Below, piece after piece: positions 14,871-22,917 of a DNA stretch of 38,291 bases (position 1 is the stretch's first letter; the number at the start of each line of letters is the position of its first letter). The stretch comes from Bacillota bacterium (GTDB lineage: Bacteria > Bacillota > Sulfobacillia > JAJZYS01 > JAJYTV01): assembly GCA_021793645.1 (NCBI GenBank), contig JAJYSJ010000022.1, positions 1 to 38,291 of the forward strand. The letters run 5' to 3'. The translations under genes were made by a program, and so were the position numbers. The notes beneath the pieces are model-generated. The model made no database searches and was not told the DNA's origin. It was given only the letters and a program-made list of their open reading frames with translations.

Positions 14871-15901
14871 GGTTAAAGAAGTTGTTTTGTAGTGGTGAAC
14901 ACCATTGGCGTGTGACTGTGATTCAGCAGACGATTGGCAACGACGTTGCGGGGAATGTTATTCGTGGAATCTATACGCTGGAACCAGACAAGGTAGTTCG
15001 GCAGGTACTTGGTGCTCACACCGTTGAAGGGACGAATCCATCGCTTCAAACGGCTGTGGTAGCTGTTCACGTTGCCCAGATGGTAAATGCCGCGCTTCTT
15101 CACACCGAGTCTAGCGTTCAGAGCCTTGAGTGGGATGTTCTGCGCCGTGGCGTACGTGCGGTACGCACTCGCCGCATCAGTACACAGTACGCAATCACCC
15201 AGCACGCCGTTCAAGACTGTCCCAATCTGGGCTGCTGACACCCGTCCCCGACCGACGACCTCCGAGACAGTCGACGTCTGTCTGTCCCGAGCTACGAGTA
15301 CGCACACCTGGTGGCGGCTGATGCCGCGCAGCGGTGCCTTGATGCCTGAGTACCTGGTAGGTCGAGTTAGACGGTGGGACCCCTTCTGCGATTCCAGGAA
15401 GAAGGTCTCATCGGCTTCCACAATGCCCGACAAGGTGGGCTTCGGGAGGTTCCGAAGTGCGGAGAGGATCTTATGCCGCCAGTAGAAGGCGGTCGGCACG
15501 CTGATGCCAACGTCCTGGGCGGACTGGCGTATCGTCATTCCCTGGCTCATGCACTTGGCGTACTTGAGCCATTTGTCTATGCCGTAGTGGGTACCTGCGA
15601 GCGGTGAAGCTGTCGCATCGTTGAAGGTCTTCCCGCAGTCAACGCAACGGTAGCGCCAACGGTCCTTGTACTTGCCGTGACGGTGGATGTGGGGTCCCTG
15701 GCAATGCGGGCAACTGAAGCCGTTGGCGAACCGTTTCTCCCTGAAGTCTACGACCACCTGAGGGCTGAGTCTGGGCTGGAGAAGCCTCTCAAGGCGACGG
15801 TATAGGAACTCTTGGTCGAGCGGCGGAAGCTGGGTGATGACTTGCGCGAGCTGCTGTACGACAGGAACTACCACGTGGTCCCACCTCAGGGATCAGTATA
15901 C
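14844..15901 (-). mobile_element. IS1595-type insertion sequence (ends tentative)
   Basis: A single-transposase element. The sequence GTATACT at 14844-14850 recurs inverted at 15895-15901, which is the only inverted match I found flanking the gene; it extends no further with confidence, and I could not find a clear target-site duplication. The boundaries are therefore provisional. The transposase frame is intact, so the copy may be active or recent. Confidence 0.5.
14873..15874 (-). CDS. IS1595-family transposase
   Basis: The 333-residue protein has an N-terminal zinc ribbon (CPHC near residue 54 and CVDCGKTF near 77), a helix-turn-helix (GMTIRQSAQDVGISVPTAFYW) and an ISXO2-like catalytic domain with D in GIVEADETFF and D in VLCTDAASAYR. 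The third catalytic position appears to lie in NVNSYHSRLKRW. It should excise and insert its own element. The frame is complete. GTG start at 15874 with AGGTGGG upstream. Confidence 0.85.
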   Translation of the reverse strand: MVVPVVQQLAQVITQLPPLDQEFLYRRLERLLQPRLSPQVVVDFREKRFANGFSCPHCQGPHIHRHGKYKDRWRYRCVDCGKTFNDATASPLAGTHYGIDKWLKYAKCMSQGMTIRQSAQDVGISVPTAFYWRHKILSALRNLPKPTLSGIVEADETFFLESQKGSHRLTRPTRYSGIKAPLRGISRHQVCVLVARDRQTSTVSEVVGRGRVSAAQIGTVLNGVLGDCVLCTDAASAYRTYATAQNIPLKALNARLGVKKRGIYHLGNVNSYHSRLKRWIRPFNGVSTKYLPNYLVWFQRIDSTNNIPRNVVANRLLNHSHTPMVFTTTKQLL

Positions 15902-15943
15902 CCAACCCCCTCGGATTTCCACTTTGAACTGAGGTTCTCACAA

Positions 15944-16031
15944 ACGGCTTTGTGAAGCAGCTTTTCGTTGGTGCCGGGGGCGGGACTCGAACCCGCATGG
16001 TGTCGCCACCGGAGGATTTTAAGTCCCCTAG
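15944..16031 (-). repeat. Partial tRNA-Leu copy, attachment-site remnant
   Basis: From 15969 to 16031 the sequence repeats the 3' part of tRNA-Leu(UAA) at 19416-19501 in the same orientation: acceptor 3' strand with CCA, T-arm and half of the anticodon arm (GGAGGATTTTAAGTCCCCT) are identical. Only the variable arm differs. About 25 bp beyond the tRNA 3' end (15944-15968) is also similar to 19391-19415. The 5' half of the tRNA is absent. This is the expected scar of an element that integrates into a tRNA gene, and an integrase stub begins 45 bp away. Confidence 0.75.
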
Positions 16032-16075
16032 GACCCTGGATCCTGGATCCTGGGGCTAGTCGTCATTAGCCGTGA

Positions 16076-16270
16076 TTAGCCGCGAAGTCCCAATATCCCG
16101 CTCCACAGGCGCGGTTGGAGCCTCTGCGATCTGACCCTGGTTATCCACCCTTCGCCGCCCTTCGCCGGGCAAGATGGCGCCATCTTGCCGGTGGCGTCCA
16201 GCGGGTGCGCATAGGTCTGCGTGGTGAACGCAGACCTCTTGTGACCCAGCATCTTCGAGATGGCCACATG
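16076..16270 (-). pseudogene. Tyrosine integrase C-terminal stub (copy 2)
   Basis: Minus-strand translation gives HVAISKMLGHKRSAFTTQTY, then AHPLDATGKMA, and runs on to a TAA at 16076. The catalytic tyrosine (T-Q-T-Y-A-H) and the preceding G-H-K are present. The rest of the recombinase is replaced at about 16265 by part of a beta-propeller gene. It is related to the stub at 13313-13456 and lies beside the tRNA-Leu remnant, as expected for an integrase next to its attachment site. Confidence 0.75.
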
Positions 16271-16650
16271 TGGTTGTAGAAGCTGTCGCCGAGGACATAC
16301 ATCGTGCTCGCATCGAACGCGATCGCCCTGACGGTGCCGAACGAGGACACACCATTGCTTGACGTCGAAGTGCCGGTGAACCGATCGGTGAAGGGTTGGC
16401 GCGTTCCGGTCGAAAGGTTGTAGAGGTAATACGCCACCGGGCCTCCGTCCACTCTCGACGACACCTAGCCCCAGAGCACCCAGTGGCTGCCCGCGTAGAC
16501 GCAAGCAGCCTCGTCATACGGCTGTTCTGCACCCATGAGATTTCGGGCTGCTCCTGTTGCAGGGTCGACGAGCCAGAGGTTCCCTGGCGTCACGGTTCCA
16601 TAACTGGGGGATGGAGACGACGGCCACCCCCGCACCAGCAGCCCATAGGC
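16262..16650 (-). pseudogene. Beta-propeller-like protein fragment with in-frame TAG
   Basis: One minus-strand frame reads GTVTPGNLWLVDPATGAARN, then YAGSHWVLWG, an in-frame TAG, then GGPVAYYLYNLSTGTRQPF and AIAFDASTMYVLGDSFYNHMW. The spaced W-x-V-D-P-x-T-G and Y-x-L-Y-N-L-S-T-G units resemble WD40/YVTN-type propeller blades. The gene has no start, carries a nonsense codon near 16467, and is cut off by the integrase stub. Confidence 0.6.
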
Positions 16651-16831
16651 GGTGCTCGGAGAGGCGCAGCGCCGTCAGCTGCTTCGTTCCGCTGTGGAGG
16701 CGCTCCTGCTCGAGGCCGAGCGCCTGGGCTTCAGTCCGGGCGAAGCCTTGGACGACCTCGGGCGATCCTTGCGCGAGCGGGACGGAAGCGTCGAGCCGGA
16801 TGGGGAGGGGAAGCGCGATGTTGGCCGTTAG
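16649..16831 (+). pseudogene. GntR (YtrA-like) regulator C-terminal fragment
   Basis: The frame ending at TAG 16829-16831 reads LGEAQRRQLLRSAVEALLLE, then RLGFSPGEALDDLGRSLRE, the characteristic C-terminal helix pair of YtrA-subfamily GntR repressors. The DNA-binding domain is missing. The stop overlaps the ABC ATPase start by 14 bp, the coupling normal for ytrA-ytrB type operons, so these two pieces came together from one operon. Confidence 0.6.
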
Positions 16832-17683
16832 CCTCCGGAATCTGCAGAAGCGCTTCGGTCCGGTTCCCGTCCTTGACGGGATCGACCTCGAGGTGCCGGA
16901 GGGCAGCATCTACGGTCTGCTTGGCCTCAACGGAGCCAGCAAGACGACCTTGCTGCGCCTGCTGATGGGCTTTCTCCATTCCAGCGCCGGCGAGGGCAGC
17001 CTGCTGGGCCACCCCCTGGGACGGCTCGATGCGAAGGCAAGGGCGTGCGTCGCGTACGTGCCGGAGCAGCCCACCTTCTATCCGGGAATGCGCGTTGGGG
17101 ACCTCTTGCGCTTCGTCGGCGAGCTGCACCCGCACTGGTATGCCTCGACTGCGGAGCGCTACCCTGAGACCTTCGAGCTGCCCCGCAGCCGCAAGGTGGC
17201 AGCACTCAGCACCGGCATGCGTACGCAGCTCGCTCTTGGACTCGCGCTCTCGACGCAGCCGGAGCTCCTGATCATCGATGAACCGGCGGCGGGGCTCGAT
17301 CCGGTGCACCGCCGGCGCTACCTGCAGGTTCTGCTCGAAGCAAGCGCGGTTCCGGAGCGCACGGTGCTGCTCACATCCCAGGACCTCGGTCTCGTCGAAC
17401 GCACTTGCGACCACTTCGCGCTCATCCACGACCGGCGCGTGCAGATCGCGGGGCCGATCTCCGAGATCCTCGACGCGGAGCGCCGACTGCTCGTCTCGGC
17501 ACGAGCCGACGCCTCCGCGGACCTCGCGGCCCTCGCGGGTGTCCGCACCGTGCGCTCCGAGGCGCACGGCTTTCTCGTCACGGGCAGGGTGGAGCCCGAG
17601 GCGGTGCGCGGTCAGGGGTGAAGGGCGTTCAGGTGCTCGGCGTCTCGCTCGAGGAACTCTTCTGGAGTTACGTCGGCGAGTGA
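16818..17683 (+). pseudogene. ABC transporter ATPase, frameshifted, altered Walker A
   Basis: From ATG 16818 the product is an ABC-2-type (YtrB/CcmA-like) ATPase: Walker A region GLNGASKTT, Q-loop AYVPEQPTFYPG, signature LSTGMR, Walker B LLIIDEPAAGLDP and switch region LTSQDL. In Walker A the invariant Gly before Lys is Ser (G-L-N-G-A-S-K-T), which should weaken nucleotide binding. The frame stops at 17621, but a one-base shift near 17612 restores the C-terminus (GVQVLGVSLEELFWSYVGE, ending 17683). A permease-like start (MRGAGIRWRNADNRRPFR) follows at 17687 but breaks off near 17767. Confidence 0.7.
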
Positions 17684-17889
17684 GCGGTGCGGGGAGCCGG
17701 GATTCGCTGGAGGAACGCGGATAACCGGCGGCCGTTCCGTTCCGCGGCAGTGCTGGCGTCGGCAAGTCGACGATGTCTACCGCGGTATCGAAGGCGCTGT
17801 CGCTGCACCGGGTTAAGCAACGCGCGGTCTGGTACGACGAAACTTCTCAGGCAGACTCGCCGCGGGTGGTGCGATCCAACGGTGCAGCC
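17684..17889. other. Junction region after the ABC fragment
   Basis: Only the first 27 or so codons of a possible permease (from GTG 17687) are seen before the sequence loses coding character. No gene is supported between 17767 and the toxin stop at 17890. It probably contains the edge of the transferred or deleted segment. Confidence 0.35.
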
Positions 17890-18384
17890 TCAGGGAGTCA
17901 ACCCCTGACCGGTTTGCTGCGGTCCAAACTGCGCGATCAGGTCCCTGCCGGACATAACCTTCAATACACCATACCCCACCAACGGCTGGTAGTCCGCCCC
18001 GTTGTTCGTAATGAGGGTAGCCCCCTCTGTGACCGCCGTCGCGGCGATCATGGCATCGGGGAGTTTGAGCTTGCCGCCTGTGACTTTCCCGCACGATGGG
18101 CAACGTTGGCCAACAGAGTGACTACTCAGCCGGCGTAGTTCGCCAGCTTTCCGGCTGATCGTACTGTCAACATCTAGGACGGCGTCAACACTAGCCAGAA
18201 GTGTGTCGGCTTTGGCAAGATCCGGAGCAGAGGCGCTCGACCAGGAATGCAGTTCTCCTCTCGTCGCCTCGGAAAAGTAGACACGGTCACCCCGACGCTG
18301 AAGGTTTGCCAAACTGGACGCTAGGTCCCAGTCCCCCAAAAGGATCTCGCTAGCAATGTCCGTGTCCACGACAAAGGCCGCCAT
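17890..18384 (-). CDS. PIN-domain (VapC-like) putative toxin
   Basis: This 164-residue protein should be a magnesium-dependent ribonuclease. The PIN acidic residues are all present: D in FVVDTDIASEIL, E in ATRGEL, D in KLPDAMIAATA and D in NNGADYQPL. An unusual insertion between the third helix and the KLPDAMI motif carries C-P-S-C (HSVGQRCPSCGKVTGGK), which could bind zinc. The ATG at 18384 is 2 bp after the stop of the HTH gene, so the two are translationally coupled. Order and spacing suggest a toxin-antitoxin pair. Confidence 0.78.
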   Translation of the reverse strand: MAAFVVDTDIASEILLGDWDLASSLANLQRRGDRVYFSEATRGELHSWSSASAPDLAKADTLLASVDAVLDVDSTISRKAGELRRLSSHSVGQRCPSCGKVTGGKLKLPDAMIAATAVTEGATLITNNGADYQPLVGYGVLKVMSGRDLIAQFGPQQTGQGLTP

Positions 18385-18386
18385 TA

Positions 18387-18884
18387 TTAGCTGTTATCCC
18401 GGTCTTCAGAAGCCTCCCGGATCTCCTCCACCAAAGTCTTGTTGTTGGCCCACACGCCAACATACTCAGAGGGGTCAGGCTTGCGGGAGGCGGGCTCAGT
18501 ACCAGACTGAAGACCCTTCACGACATCTCCTTTGGAAATGCGGTAGGTGCCGCCAGGCGTGCGGACATTGCGAAACTTGCCCGATTCGCACCACCGACGG
18601 ACCTGTTGCTGACTAACTTGGAACATCTCCGCAACCTCCGCGGTGCTAAGCCATTCCCCTTTGTCCGTCTGACCAAAGGCCACTACGAGAGAGTACGACC
18701 GGTTCTCCTTCAGCACGCTCGGGTCCGTGCGCACTTCGTCAACCACGCGGCGGACGAACCTTGCAACCAACTGTCGAGTCACCTGAGTAATCATTTCGTT
18801 AACGTGCGCAGCCCTCTGATCGGACTCCGCAACTGCCTTCAGTTCCTTGATCACCTCGGGGGTGAGTTCAAGAGTCTCTTCCAC
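18387..18884 (-). CDS. Excisionase-like HTH protein, putative antitoxin
   Basis: The 165-residue protein has an N-terminal helical region (about 1-65), a central MerR/excisionase-type winged helix (EWLSTAEVAEMFQVSQQQVR, then RWCESGKF and the wing RTPGGTYRISKGDV) and a charged C-terminal tail (VEEIREASEDRD). It is likely to bind DNA and repress the operon, and its tail may hold the PIN toxin. GTG 18884 follows AGGAGAGGGGGG. A longer frame to 18950 would overlap the promoter at 18910-18938, which supports the shorter start. Confidence 0.72.
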   Translation of the reverse strand: MEETLELTPEVIKELKAVAESDQRAAHVNEMITQVTRQLVARFVRRVVDEVRTDPSVLKENRSYSLVVAFGQTDKGEWLSTAEVAEMFQVSQQQVRRWCESGKFRNVRTPGGTYRISKGDVVKGLQSGTEPASRKPDPSEYVGVWANNKTLVEEIREASEDRDNS

Positions 18885-18909
18885 GCGTACGCCCCCCTCT
18901 CCTGGCTGT

Positions 18910-18938
18910 AGTCTATCACTCGTATCCCACATGTGCAA
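18910..18938 (-). promoter_or_regulatory. Promoter of the HTH/PIN operon
   Basis: On the minus strand TTGCAC (18933-18938) is 17 bp from TAGACT (18910-18915), with a strong Shine-Dalgarno and GTG 18884 just downstream. The overlapping ACATGTG may be part of an operator. Confidence 0.7.
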
Positions 18939-19415
18939 CATCCCCCACATCTACCATCACTGTTGCCGGCAGCAGTACAAGTTATGCACATCTGAGACTA
19001 CCCAGGATCCTCGGTACGGTGGTCTTCCCAAAAAGGGGGCGCTTGCGGTTGGTCCGTCGACCCGCTTAAGGAGGCCACTTTCATCGGTGTATCTGCGTGC
19101 GTCGATACCGTTCCAAACTGCATCCAAGCCCGTAGCGAGGTTCTGGGAAAAGGCGACGAACGGATGTGATCGAGGCCGTCAACCCTCGTGAGAACGTATC
19201 CTGGTTCGGAGTCGTGTGTCGTTAGCGACCCTGCAGACTCTCGCTCTGGAGTGAGCCATCGGCGTCCCTCCGGTCGGGTTGGTCGCTACTGCCCCCTGCC
19301 TAGGCTGTATTTTCGCTGTGGTCGCTTGAACCAGAATGGCGCCAAAGAAGTTACATCACCCTCGGCCATCCGCCGGGGGTGATGCTAGTAAACGGCTTCG
19401 TGATGCGGTTTTGTT
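18939..19415. other. Gene-free stretch with a hairpin after tRNA-Leu
   Basis: No credible gene is found. CATCACCC (19354-19361) pairs with GGGTGATG (19377-19384); on the minus strand it lies 31 bp beyond the tRNA-Leu 3' end and is followed by TAACTTCTTTGG, so it may be a weak terminator of that tRNA. A strong AAGGAGG site near 19070 leads to no standard start codon. Confidence 0.45.
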
Positions 19416-19501
19416 TGGTGCCGGGGGCGGGACTCGAACCCGCATGGACTTGCGCCCGGAGGATTTTAAGTCCCCTGCGTCTGCCGTTTCGCCACCCCGG
19501 C
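19416..19501 (-). tRNA. tRNA-Leu (UAA)
   Basis: The 86-nt tRNA has acceptor GCCGGGG/CCCCGGC, the long class II variable arm, anticodon loop CTTAAAA (anticodon TAA), T-arm GCGGG-TTCGAGT-CCCGC and an encoded CCA. Its 3' part is repeated at 15969-16031. Confidence 0.95.
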
Positions 19502-19613
19502 GCCACATCAAAGTATAGCATCCATTGCGCTGCGGCAGTCCTAAACTGCGCGTTCGTCCAGGCAGCCCGGCGATGCCAGCCCACGCTCCATAGCGCGTGC
19601 GCTCAACGCAAAA

Positions 19614-20600
19614 TCAGCGGTTGACGGACTTCATCGCCTGCTCGGGATAGCGCTGGCCAGAGGCAACGCCTTCCGGGAAGGCATCGCGGATGTTCTCGAG
19701 GTCCGCCGGACTGAGCTGCACACTGAGTGCGCCGAGGTTCTCCTCGAGGTACTTGCGGCGCTTGGTGCCAGGGATCGGGGCGATGTCGTCCCCCTGCGAA
19801 AGCACCCACGAGAGGGCGAGCTGGGCCGGCGTGCAGCCCTTCTCCTTTGCGATCTCCTCGAGGCGCTGCACAATCAGGAGGTTCTGCCTGAGGTTCTCTT
19901 CCTGGAAGCGCGGGGCATTGCGGCGGAAGTCTCCCTCCGGCAAGTCGTCCACTTGGCGGATCCTGCCTGTCAAGAACCCTCTGCCGAGTGGGCTGTAGGG
20001 TACAAAGCCTATCCCGAGCTCCCGGCAGGTGGGCAGGATCTCCGCCTCCACGTCGCGGGTCCAAAGAGAGTACTCGGTCTGCAAAGCGGAGATCGGGTGC
20101 ACCGCATGCGCGCGGCGGATCGTCGCCGGGGACGCTTCGGAGAGTCCGAGAAAGCGCACCTTCCCTCGGCGTACGAGGTCCGCCATGGCACCGACAGTGT
20201 CCTCGATCGGCACACTCGTATCGACGCGGTGCTGGTAGTAGAGGTCGATGCAATCGACGCCAAGCCGCTTCAGACTCGCATCGCAGGCGGAGAACACATA
20301 CTCCGGTCGTCCGTTGATTCCGAGCGGCTTGCCTTCCGGGGAACGCACGTTGCCGAACTTCGTGGCGAGCACAACCTGATTGCGGTGTCCCCGAAGCGCC
20401 TTACCCACGAGTTCCTCGTTGCGTCCGACCCCGTACATGTCCGCGGTGTCGAAGAACGTGACCCCCAGTTCGATCGCATGGTGGATGGTCGCGATCGACT
20501 CCTGATCGTCCTGTCCTCCATAGAAGTCGGACATCCCCATGCAGCCAAGCCCGAGCGCAGATACGGAGAGGCCCTGCTTGCCGAGTTCTCTCGTCTGCAT
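19614..20600 (-). CDS. Aldo/keto reductase
   Basis: The 328-residue NADPH-dependent oxidoreductase has a (beta/alpha)8 fold. The active-site tetrad is visible: D in [10 protein letters not shown] in the same segment, K in VLATKFG and H in [19 protein letters not shown] at the N-terminus and [12 protein letters not shown] and [15 protein letters not shown] at the C-terminus place it with the AKR13/YajO-like branch of small-aldehyde reductases. The ATG at 20600 follows GGGAGG with 7 nt spacing. No clear operon partner. Confidence 0.93.
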   Translation of the reverse strand: MQTRELGKQGLSVSALGLGCMGMSDFYGGQDDQESIATIHHAIELGVTFFDTADMYGVGRNEELVGKALRGHRNQVVLATKFGNVRSPEGKPLGINGRPEYVFSACDASLKRLGVDCIDLYYQHRVDTSVPIEDTVGAMADLVRRGKVRFLGLSEASPATIRRAHAVHPISALQTEYSLWTRDVEAEILPTCRELGIGFVPYSPLGRGFLTGRIRQVDDLPEGDFRRNAPRFQEENLRQNLLIVQRLEEIAKEKGCTPAQLALSWVLSQGDDIAPIPGTKRRKYLEENLGALSVQLSPADLENIRDAFPEGVASGQRYPEQAMKSVNR

Positions 20601-20714
20601 CCTTCATGCCTCCCTTGTTCGATGCACCGACTGATGCATTTGGTGCTATTTCCTAAAAAGCCTTCTCAACATCCGGGCGGACCGCGGTGCCTGGATCGAA
20701 AAACCGCTCGAGAT

Positions 20715-22814
20715 CTAGACGTGCTCTTTCAGGAAGCCGGTGCGAGACTCTGCCACTTTGCGCTTGAGGGCAATGCCTCGCACGGAATGCCGGGATTCCG
20801 GCAGCACCTGCACCTCGAAGGGCCGGTCCGCTTCGATCAGCGCGGAGATCATCCGCGCGGAGTGGCGGAAGTGAACATTCTCGTCCACGAGTCCGTGGAT
20901 GATCAAGAGGTCGCCGCGCAGTCGATCGGCGAGCGGCCAGAGCGCCGCCCCGTCGTAGCCGTCCTTGTTCGGCCCCGGCAGCCCCATGTAGCGTTCTGTG
21001 TACGCCGTATCGTACCAGCGGAAGTCTGTCACGGGCGCTCCCGCAACCCCCGCCTTGAACACGTCCGGCGCCTTGAGGAGCGCTGTGAGCGTCATGAACC
21101 CGCCGTAGCTCCAGCCGTAGATGCCCACCCGCTGCGGATCGACGTTCTCGTGCTGGGCGAGGTAGCGCACGCCTGCGACCTGGTCGTCGAGCTCCACCGT
21201 GCCGAACCGCTCGAAGAGCGGCGCCTCGAAGGCGAGTCCGCGGCCATAACTGCCGCGCCCGTCGAGCTTCCAGACGACATAGCCCTGCTGCGCCATGTAC
21301 TGCGCCTCGAGGTCCGCTGTCAGTTCCCAAGCGCGTGTGACCATCTGGGCATGCGTGCCGCCATAGACCGAGACCACGAGTGGCAGCTTGTCCGCGGATG
21401 GCGTCGTCGGCCTGTAGATCGCGCCGTAGAGCGGCGTGCCATCAGCCCCCGGAATCCGCACGATCTCCGGCGGCACAAGGCCGAGTTCCTGTGCCGAGAA
21501 GCCGTCCTGCGTGTGGATGACCGTTTCACCCGCTGCGCCGATTCGGCGCAGGACCGTGACGGCTGGGTGCTCTGGGCTGCTGAAGCGCTCAACGTAGGTA
21601 CGCGCGTCCTCCGAGAAGGTCGCGGCATGCCAGCCGGGGGCATGGGTCATCCTTTCGGCCGCACCACCCGCCAAGGCCGCCGCGAATATGTGGCGCTGGG
21701 TCGGGTCATCGTCCCAGCCGAGGTAGTAGGCAACGCGGCGATCTTCATCCAGTGCGAGGAGCGCATTCACATTTCCCGCGTCGCTTCCCAGTGCGCGCTC
21801 TGCGCCGTCAGCCGAACGCAGGTAGAGCCGGCGCACTCCTGTGCGTTCGCTGGAATAGAGAATCTCGCCCGTCTTGAGGAATCGGGTGTCGTCGTTCACG
21901 TTATACCAGGGAGCACTCTCTTCGCTGAAAAGAGGGTGCGCTTTCGGCTCTCCCGGGCGGTAGAGCACCCATACGGCGCGGCGCTGGAGCCTGTCGAGCC
22001 AGATGGCACAGAGATCTCCCGATGGCGTCCAGACTGCGCGGGCAAGATACTCTCCGGCACTTTCGTACCAAGTGGTCTCGCCGCCTGCGGCGGAGACGGT
22101 GCCGAGACGCACGCGCGCGTTTTCCGCTCCGACGAGGGGGTACCGGTGCTCCTCGACCCAGACGGGATCCCCCGTCTGGTGGCTGATCGGATAGAGCGGC
22201 ACGTGACGTTCGTCGGCCTCGGCGTACGCGATGATGGCACCATCGGGCCGGATCCAGTAGCCCTCCGGGCGGCCAAGTTCCTCCTGCGCCGCGTACTCCG
22301 CAAGTCCATGGGTGAACCCGGGCTCTGCGCCGGTAGTCAGGGCCTGCACCTCTCCCGTGGCGAGATCGAGCACGTGCAGGTCGCCCTCGCGGACGAAGGC
22401 GACGCGCCGTCCGTCCGGGAAAAGGCGCGGGTCGACTGCGTCCGCGGCGTTCTGGAGCGCCATAAGCGGCTGGCCGACGCGGCCGTGCCAAAGCTGGCCG
22501 CCGTGTGGCACGAGCAGGGTGCCGCCGGTGATCTGGTAGGACGTGATGCCGCCCCAGGCCTGACGAGAGCGCTCCCGGCGCAGCTCCTCCTCTAGCGAGT
22601 ACGCATCATCCTCGCCTGGCGGCTTCGTCAGAAGGCGGCTTTCGTTGGCGTTCAGATCGTATAGCCAGAGGTCGAGCGTCGTGCTTTCCTCGCGCGGCAA
22701 AAGGTATGCCACTGCGCCTGCGTCCTCTAGGAACTGCAAAGACTGCGGCCCCGCAGTTCCGGGCGGCGGGAAGGTGGCGATCTGGTCCAGGGTCAGTTGG
22801 CTATAGCGCACCAT
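20715..22814 (-). CDS. S9-family prolyl oligopeptidase-like peptidase
   Basis: This is a 699-residue serine peptidase of the DPP-IV/acylaminoacyl-peptidase type. The N-terminal two-thirds is a beta-propeller with repeated strands. The C-terminal alpha/beta-hydrolase domain has the nucleophile in GIYGWSYGGFM (about residue 565), the acid in GLVDENVHF (about 640) and the histidine in ESRHSVRG (about 673). No signal peptide is evident with the chosen start, so it is probably cytoplasmic. The ATG at 22814 has AAAGGA upstream; a longer frame to 22952 lacks a site. Confidence 0.92.
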   Translation of the reverse strand: MVRYSQLTLDQIATFPPPGTAGPQSLQFLEDAGAVAYLLPREESTTLDLWLYDLNANESRLLTKPPGEDDAYSLEEELRRERSRQAWGGITSYQITGGTLLVPHGGQLWHGRVGQPLMALQNAADAVDPRLFPDGRRVAFVREGDLHVLDLATGEVQALTTGAEPGFTHGLAEYAAQEELGRPEGYWIRPDGAIIAYAEADERHVPLYPISHQTGDPVWVEEHRYPLVGAENARVRLGTVSAAGGETTWYESAGEYLARAVWTPSGDLCAIWLDRLQRRAVWVLYRPGEPKAHPLFSEESAPWYNVNDDTRFLKTGEILYSSERTGVRRLYLRSADGAERALGSDAGNVNALLALDEDRRVAYYLGWDDDPTQRHIFAAALAGGAAERMTHAPGWHAATFSEDARTYVERFSSPEHPAVTVLRRIGAAGETVIHTQDGFSAQELGLVPPEIVRIPGADGTPLYGAIYRPTTPSADKLPLVVSVYGGTHAQMVTRAWELTADLEAQYMAQQGYVVWKLDGRGSYGRGLAFEAPLFERFGTVELDDQVAGVRYLAQHENVDPQRVGIYGWSYGGFMTLTALLKAPDVFKAGVAGAPVTDFRWYDTAYTERYMGLPGPNKDGYDGAALWPLADRLRGDLLIIHGLVDENVHFRHSARMISALIEADRPFEVQVLPESRHSVRGIALKRKVAESRTGFLKEHV

Positions 22815-22917
22815 GCGTCGAAATCCTTTCCTGTGCCTGGCTAAGGGAGTGGCTTCGCCGCTCCGAGCAGCGAAGCCTGCCGAAAGGGCTCTCTCAGGCG
22901 ACCTCTCGCGGCTTCCT

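Noticed and set aside
14270-15945. GGTTCTCACAAAC repeated directly on both sides of the IS region
   Set aside because: A 13-bp exact match is expected many times by chance in 38 kb, and direct rather than inverted orientation does not fit IS ends. It is too far from the transposase on the left.
13000-19500. CRISPR array or phage structural genes in the island
   Set aside because: No regularly spaced repeats and no capsid, portal, terminase or tail genes were seen.
19953-22595. Very long plus-strand open frame (880 codons)
   Set aside because: It is the antisense shadow of the aldo/keto reductase and S9 peptidase genes, both with full catalytic motifs. High GC content keeps the opposite frame open.
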